Both the position numbers and the translations under genes were made by a program. The notes below the pieces were generated by a model that ran no database searches, was not told where the DNA came from, and was given only the letters and a program-made list of their open reading frames with translations. Shown piece by piece: positions 59,601 to 64,000 of a stretch of DNA of 64,000 nucleotides. The first letter of the stretch is position 1. Each line of letters opens with the position of its first letter. The stretch lies in assembly GCF_019578655.1 (NCBI RefSeq), contig NC_063257.1, forward strand, positions 868,001 to 932,000. Reading direction: 5' to 3'. This stretch comes from Ricinus communis (lineage: Eukaryota > Streptophyta > Magnoliopsida > Malpighiales > Euphorbiaceae).

Positions 59601-62126
59601 GCCGCGCTTCCGGAACATTGTCTGCCTGAAATTATTTCAACGAGAAATGAAACTGAAACAGAGAGGAAGTGTTTGTTTTGGAGGGAAAATTGAGAAAAAC
59701 GTTTGAATTTGATGTTGTTGGGCTTTTAGACTGATATAGTTTACATACATTTCTTCCGTTATCTTATTCAAAATCATGGGTCAGACCAGGTTTGAGTTCG
59801 GGCCAGCACTTTTAACCTAAACTTAAACTCAGGATGGCCCATAAAGTATGGCGTATTAGAAGAAGAACTTACCACATAGGCGAGAGCAAGGCAGTGGACA
59901 CTTCCTTCACAAACCATGGCAGTGAGAGTCTTCATCACATAATATGCGTAGAAGAAATACGTGGTTCTGCTGTATGCCAATGTGGCTGCAATTCGATCCA
60001 GAGAGTCTTTTGCTTCAGTAATGGATTAGTTTCAGAATAAATTATCAAAACCCTAATTCTTTTTTATTTTTTCTTTTACAAAAGTGTTTCGTGATAAAAA
60101 AAAAAAGATATGAATAAAATAGTTAATTTAATTTCATATTCAAAATAAATAAAAATTTAAAACTTATTTTTCTCTTTAATCCAACTCATTCTATAGTATT
60201 TTATTATGTTTGAATTTAGGTTTTCCAACGATTTTTAGGGAAAATATCAATTATAAGATAAAGCTTTTAGAACTTTTAAAAATTTTCAGATTAAGGAAAT
60301 AGAGTTTAAATTCTATCTTAATCTCTTGCACTGTGATTGTTAAAATCTATAAAATTTATTTAATTTATTTATAAATTAAGTTTATGTACTTTAAATGAAA
60401 TATTAATTATTTTAGAATATTACATAATCAAATTTGTATGAAATTGGTTATAACTAAATTACATTATATTTTAATAAAAAAATAAAATTTTCAAATAAAT
60501 TTTACATTATTAAATAAATACACTTTATGACACTAAAATATCTCTTTCAACTTTATCATTTTTATTTTTTATATTTATTTCTCAAATAAAATAAATTGTT
60601 TTATAAATTTCAACCAAATACAATATTAGAATTATTATTTACCTTTATTAATTTTCAACTAAAAAAAAATTAAAATTTCTTCATATAACAAGTTCCTCCA
60701 TTTTTTTTTTTTTTTTTTGTACATATTAAAGAAAAAAACTATGCAACTTTTAATTGGCGAAGAAAATGGAGTTAATGTTAAACAACAATTGTCTTTCCTA
60801 TTATATATCTATATTAAAAAGGAAAGTAAAAAAAGCAGTTGGTTACTTCTACTTTAAGGTTCCGCCTAAAGTCAGCCTCTCTAGGACGACCGAAAGAGCG
60901 ATAGTAACATCGCTTGTGCTTTAAACCTCTAATACATATCAAAATTAATATTAGCGAAGGGGATGATTAATGAAATATAAAACTCTATTTAATGGTCATG
61001 ATAGAGGACTGACATCATAATAATAATAATAATAACAACGACATGCTTACCCAAGGGGATTACGGTAAGACTCATAGGAATAGTAAGCAAAGCTTTCCTT
61101 CCATATTTGTCCGATAGATTCCCTACCAAAGGCATCATTACCAATGTTCCCAGCCCTATGATCTGCCATCGAACCATACATCTCTATTTTATTAATTTAT
61201 TTAACATGAACCATTCCTGTTGATTAAAGCAAACCAATATATCTTACCAACATCAAACAAATAATTAATTAGAAATATGCTGATAGATAAGATGAGTAAA
61301 GCGTAATACATAGTTGGCCAACAATGGCTCACAGGCAATGCATAAAGAAGTTATAGCAATGGGCAAGGGAACGGTACTAAAGGGACGTAGAGACAAACTG
61401 AATTATATAATAATGTTAAGGGAAGAAGTGACAGACCTAATTTGGAGTAACCTAATTCTCCTATCCTTTGGGCAACACAAGGAAAAGATGGAACCATTCA
61501 TTCGATATGCATGTATAATGAGTTAGTAACACAAGTAAGAGTCACTTTGGCGTTTGGCTATATTCTCATTTCTCAGCAAACAGCATTCATCATATTTATT
61601 TACTTTTCTGAACAAAGTATGGAAGGGTAAGTCTCCGCAGTCAATTTATAATCCTAATTTCTAGTGGCTTCCATGCTTAAAACTTGAACACATATTTTGA
61701 GCTCCTAGGTTACGTTTAACTAAATTAACGGTATAATTGTCTAAGCAACAACGATATTATGTATATACACACACATAGATGAGGCTCATCCCGAGGACAA
61801 AGTGTATAAGGGAAGGGGAGAGTGAGCTGCATATATTTACCCAGCTTTCCCCTTGCATTTCGCATGAGAGCTTTTTATTTGGTCAGGCAGGAAATTATTT
61901 TACGACAAGTACAGAGTCGGAATTTGGAAATAATAACGAAAAACAAAAAATTGAGTCACGAGAGCTGTACCGCTTGTTGAAATCCGGTGAGAAAAATAGC
62001 GAGAGAGCACTCAACTTGTCCAGGACAAAGTGCAAACATAGTAACATCAGTCATGGCGGGGATCACCATGAATGTTGAGAAGTTGTAAAAGAAGACAGTC
62101 AAGAAGAGATGGCTTAACGTATTCAT
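56666..62126 (-). CDS. Major facilitator superfamily transporter (HIAT1/tetracycline-resistance-like)
   Basis: Fourteen exons: 62126-61971, 61162-61051, 59985-59873, 59625-59503, 59402-59200, 59100-59025, 58576-58490, 58389-58309, 58129-58097, 57930-57877, 57788-57747, 57370-57292, 57215-57145 and 56755-56666. Total 1320 nt, 439 residues. Every junction is GT-AG and in frame. MFS motif A is seen as GNLSDKYGRKALL after TM2. Other family landmarks are MVIPAMTDVTM and TGFQQA in TM1, FFYAYYVMKTLTAMVCEGSV, ADNVPEARRASAFG, FVCGTLSTRFLS, SKQVGACEQGKAQGFVSGL and a C-terminal FPGFSIMCVGFAS. A hydrophilic central loop (NGKGKVYVQIENSSENEQ) separates the two six-helix halves. Exon 9 has only 33 nt. Plant relatives are called hippocampus abundant transcript-like; substrate unknown. 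The stop is TAG at 56668-56666. Confidence 0.9.
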
Positions 62127-63872
62127 GTATATATGGTTCCCTCACCTTCTCTTTCACAAGCTTTAGCTCAACGAAACAGTAAAGAAAAACAACAATAACG
62201 GCAAAAGAAGCAGCTAAAGTAAAGAGCTATATATTACCAACTAAGTGAGGAGGCCCATCAACTTTATGGCAAATGTTTATGCCGTGCGATTCTATTTAAC
62301 ATGAAAAAGCAGGTGTGTTTAGAACAAAGTATTTCTTGTCTTTTAACTCAACTCTTGCAATTATCTATACATGGAGGGCTTATAAAAGTGGACGTCAATC
62401 CCAACAGTGTGAAAGAAGGGTTAAGTGATAAGTTGTGTTCAAAGCTATAGCATATATGACAAGTGACAACCCAACCACACTTCAAAGAGGAACTTTTAAT
62501 TGGCAATGGCACAGCCCAACCGCTCTTTAAAGAGGAAATTTATTGCCAAGTCTTCTCTGTGTTTTTACCATTTAAGAAAAGTGGGAGGTGATGACCGAAG
62601 GTGACATTGTCTGCTTGTGCTGGAATGAGAAGGCCGTTGGGTCACACACAGTTTATGACTTAACAGTGTGATTTGGATTGGGCTAGCCTTCTTCTGTTCT
62701 TGATCTCAGGCTAATATATGCAAGATTGGGTGATGTAAGTTGGATATGTGACTTGTGATATGTCGTTTGGAAGTTTCTCCATATCAATATGTTGCATATA
62801 GAGATGAAAAAGGCAGGTGTGGTGAAATTATGAGGAAATTTCGTATGATAGGACAATGGAATTAATTTTACTTTTTGCGGTCTCTTGTCGTCTAGATCCT
62901 AGTCACCTAAATGCCTGAAAAGTTCCTGTCGTTAGTTTAATTAATTTCTGGACATTCATCAGGTAATTGTAAATTTCATCTTTGTCACCCTTTCTTTTTT
63001 ATTAACTATCAGATACACAGTTTGGCATCATTCATGACAGTATATACATTTCTGTTTAACATATGAATTCCATTCAAATTCATATTATAACTAATTTATA
63101 TGATAATTTCGTAACTATAATTAATCTAAGTGTATATATAGCATTATATTCGGAATCATAAAACTTAAACTAGATTCAAATTTAACAATTAAATATGATA
63201 ATTTGTATTTATAACTAATATAAGTGAAATTAATAACCTCTTAACCAAAAACAGAATAGATTTTATGTGCAATTAAGTGAGATTTACTTCTATATAAGAT
63301 ATAAAAATTGCAAGTGAGGCTCAGGATGGAACATCAAGACCTATAACAGAAAAACTATATGCAATAATTTATTTGAAAAATAAAGCATACAAAATGAAAA
63401 GAAAAGGTGAAAAATTTAGTCCGATAGGAAGAAAGAAGAGAAAAGAAATATGTGCTCAATTCATATGGTCTAAAGCTTCTTTTTCTTTTCTATAAAACTA
63501 AAGCTTAATTCGTGATGATGAGCAGTTTTGAGCTACAATTTTATACACATAACATGACAGTTTGAGAATAGCAACTGAAATAGGAAAAGCTTCAAAACAT
63601 AAAGAATGTTTCTGAATTCTGCAAGTGACATAACATGACAGTTCGATAATAGCAACTGAAATTGGGAAAAGGCTTCAAAACATACTGAATTCTGCAAGCA
63701 AATGAGCTTGACGGACACATACATAAATACAAGTGTCGCATGAGTGTTAAACATGTCTTTAGAAATTCTACACGTTAGCGGTTAAAGAGTACAAATAAAT
63801 GCTCGTGGCCTTACTAGTTGCTAGGAAATATAATTAGTAGGCAGAGAAAAACAACAGAATTACAGAACATAC
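62127..63872. other. Region between two alternative-looking first exons
   Basis: Promoter of the MFS gene, or the first intron of a longer transcript that starts beyond the window. I searched both strands by eye for the GNLSDKYGRK exon and found none here. Near 63552-63665 a short direct repeat (CATAACATGACAGTT-GA-AATAGCAACTGAAAT) occurs twice. Confidence 0.5.
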
Positions 63873-64000
63873 CGCTTGCTGGAATCCGGTCAAGTAGATA
63901 GCTAAGGAGCATTCATCTCTCCCAGGACAAAGCGCAGACATCGTAACGTCGGTGATGGCAGGAATCACCATAAACGTGGAGAAGTTATGCAGAAAGATAG
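63873..64000 (-). CDS. Second copy of the MFS transporter first exon (partial, runs off the window)
   Basis: Reads IFLHNFSTFMVIPAITDV, then TMSALCPGRDECSLAIYLTGFQQA, and ends at a GT donor (GCG|GTATGT, GT at 63872). This matches exon 1 of the MFS gene at 62126-61971 residue for residue except for a few changes, and has the same donor phase. The start codon should lie about 28 bases beyond 64000. No exon 2 is present before the complete gene. It is therefore either an alternative first exon spliced to exon 2 at 61162, or the left-over of a partial duplication. The frame is open throughout. Confidence 0.85.

Overview
This window is nuclear DNA of a eudicot plant. The evidence is AT-rich intergenic sequence, genes with many short GT-AG introns, plastid-targeted photosynthesis and chaperone genes, phi-class GST, plant PLD-delta, STY-type ACT-domain kinase, DUF295 F-box genes and a MIR171 hairpin. 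I cannot fix the species from the sequence; a woody eudicot such as Citrus is only a guess.

Layout. 0.9-1.8 kb: a three-exon phi GST (minus). 2.2-3.0 kb: a decayed MSL10-like mechanosensitive channel fragment. 3.7-11.6 kb: a 16-exon ACT-domain Ser/Thr/Tyr kinase of the STY8/17/46 group (minus). 11.6-19.2 kb: a gene-poor stretch whose one clear gene is a MIR171 hairpin at 17.4-17.5 kb. 19.3-43.6 kb: a cluster in which two intronless families alternate, in the order F-box, ODC-like, ODC-like, F-box, F-box pseudogene, F-box, ODC pseudogene. 44.6-45.5 kb: a four-exon plastid DNL-type zinc-ribbon protein. 47.9-48.4 kb: plastocyanin. 49.0-55.4 kb: ten-exon phospholipase D delta (minus). 56.7-62.1 kb: a 14-exon MFS transporter (minus). 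63.9 kb to the window edge: a second copy of that transporter's first exon.

The most unusual biology is in the ODC cluster. Both intact ODC-like proteins keep every PLP-binding and catalytic residue I can place, but the ornithine side-chain loop (YDHA in ordinary ODC) reads FGVS and YGIT. The broken third copy still carries the ordinary YDHA loop. This suggests that a standard ODC decayed while its tandem paralogs survived with a changed substrate pocket. The F-box genes were duplicated along with their promoters; one copy has lost its TATA box and one promoter remnant has no gene.

Other points: two introns appear to use GC donors (kinase intron 3, PLD intron 2). Two PLD introns hold local rearrangements that created splice-site decoys. 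The MFS transporter has two candidate first exons that could share exon 2. All exon models were built by eye from splice signals and reading frame. Every multi-exon model closes exactly in frame, but none has transcript support here.
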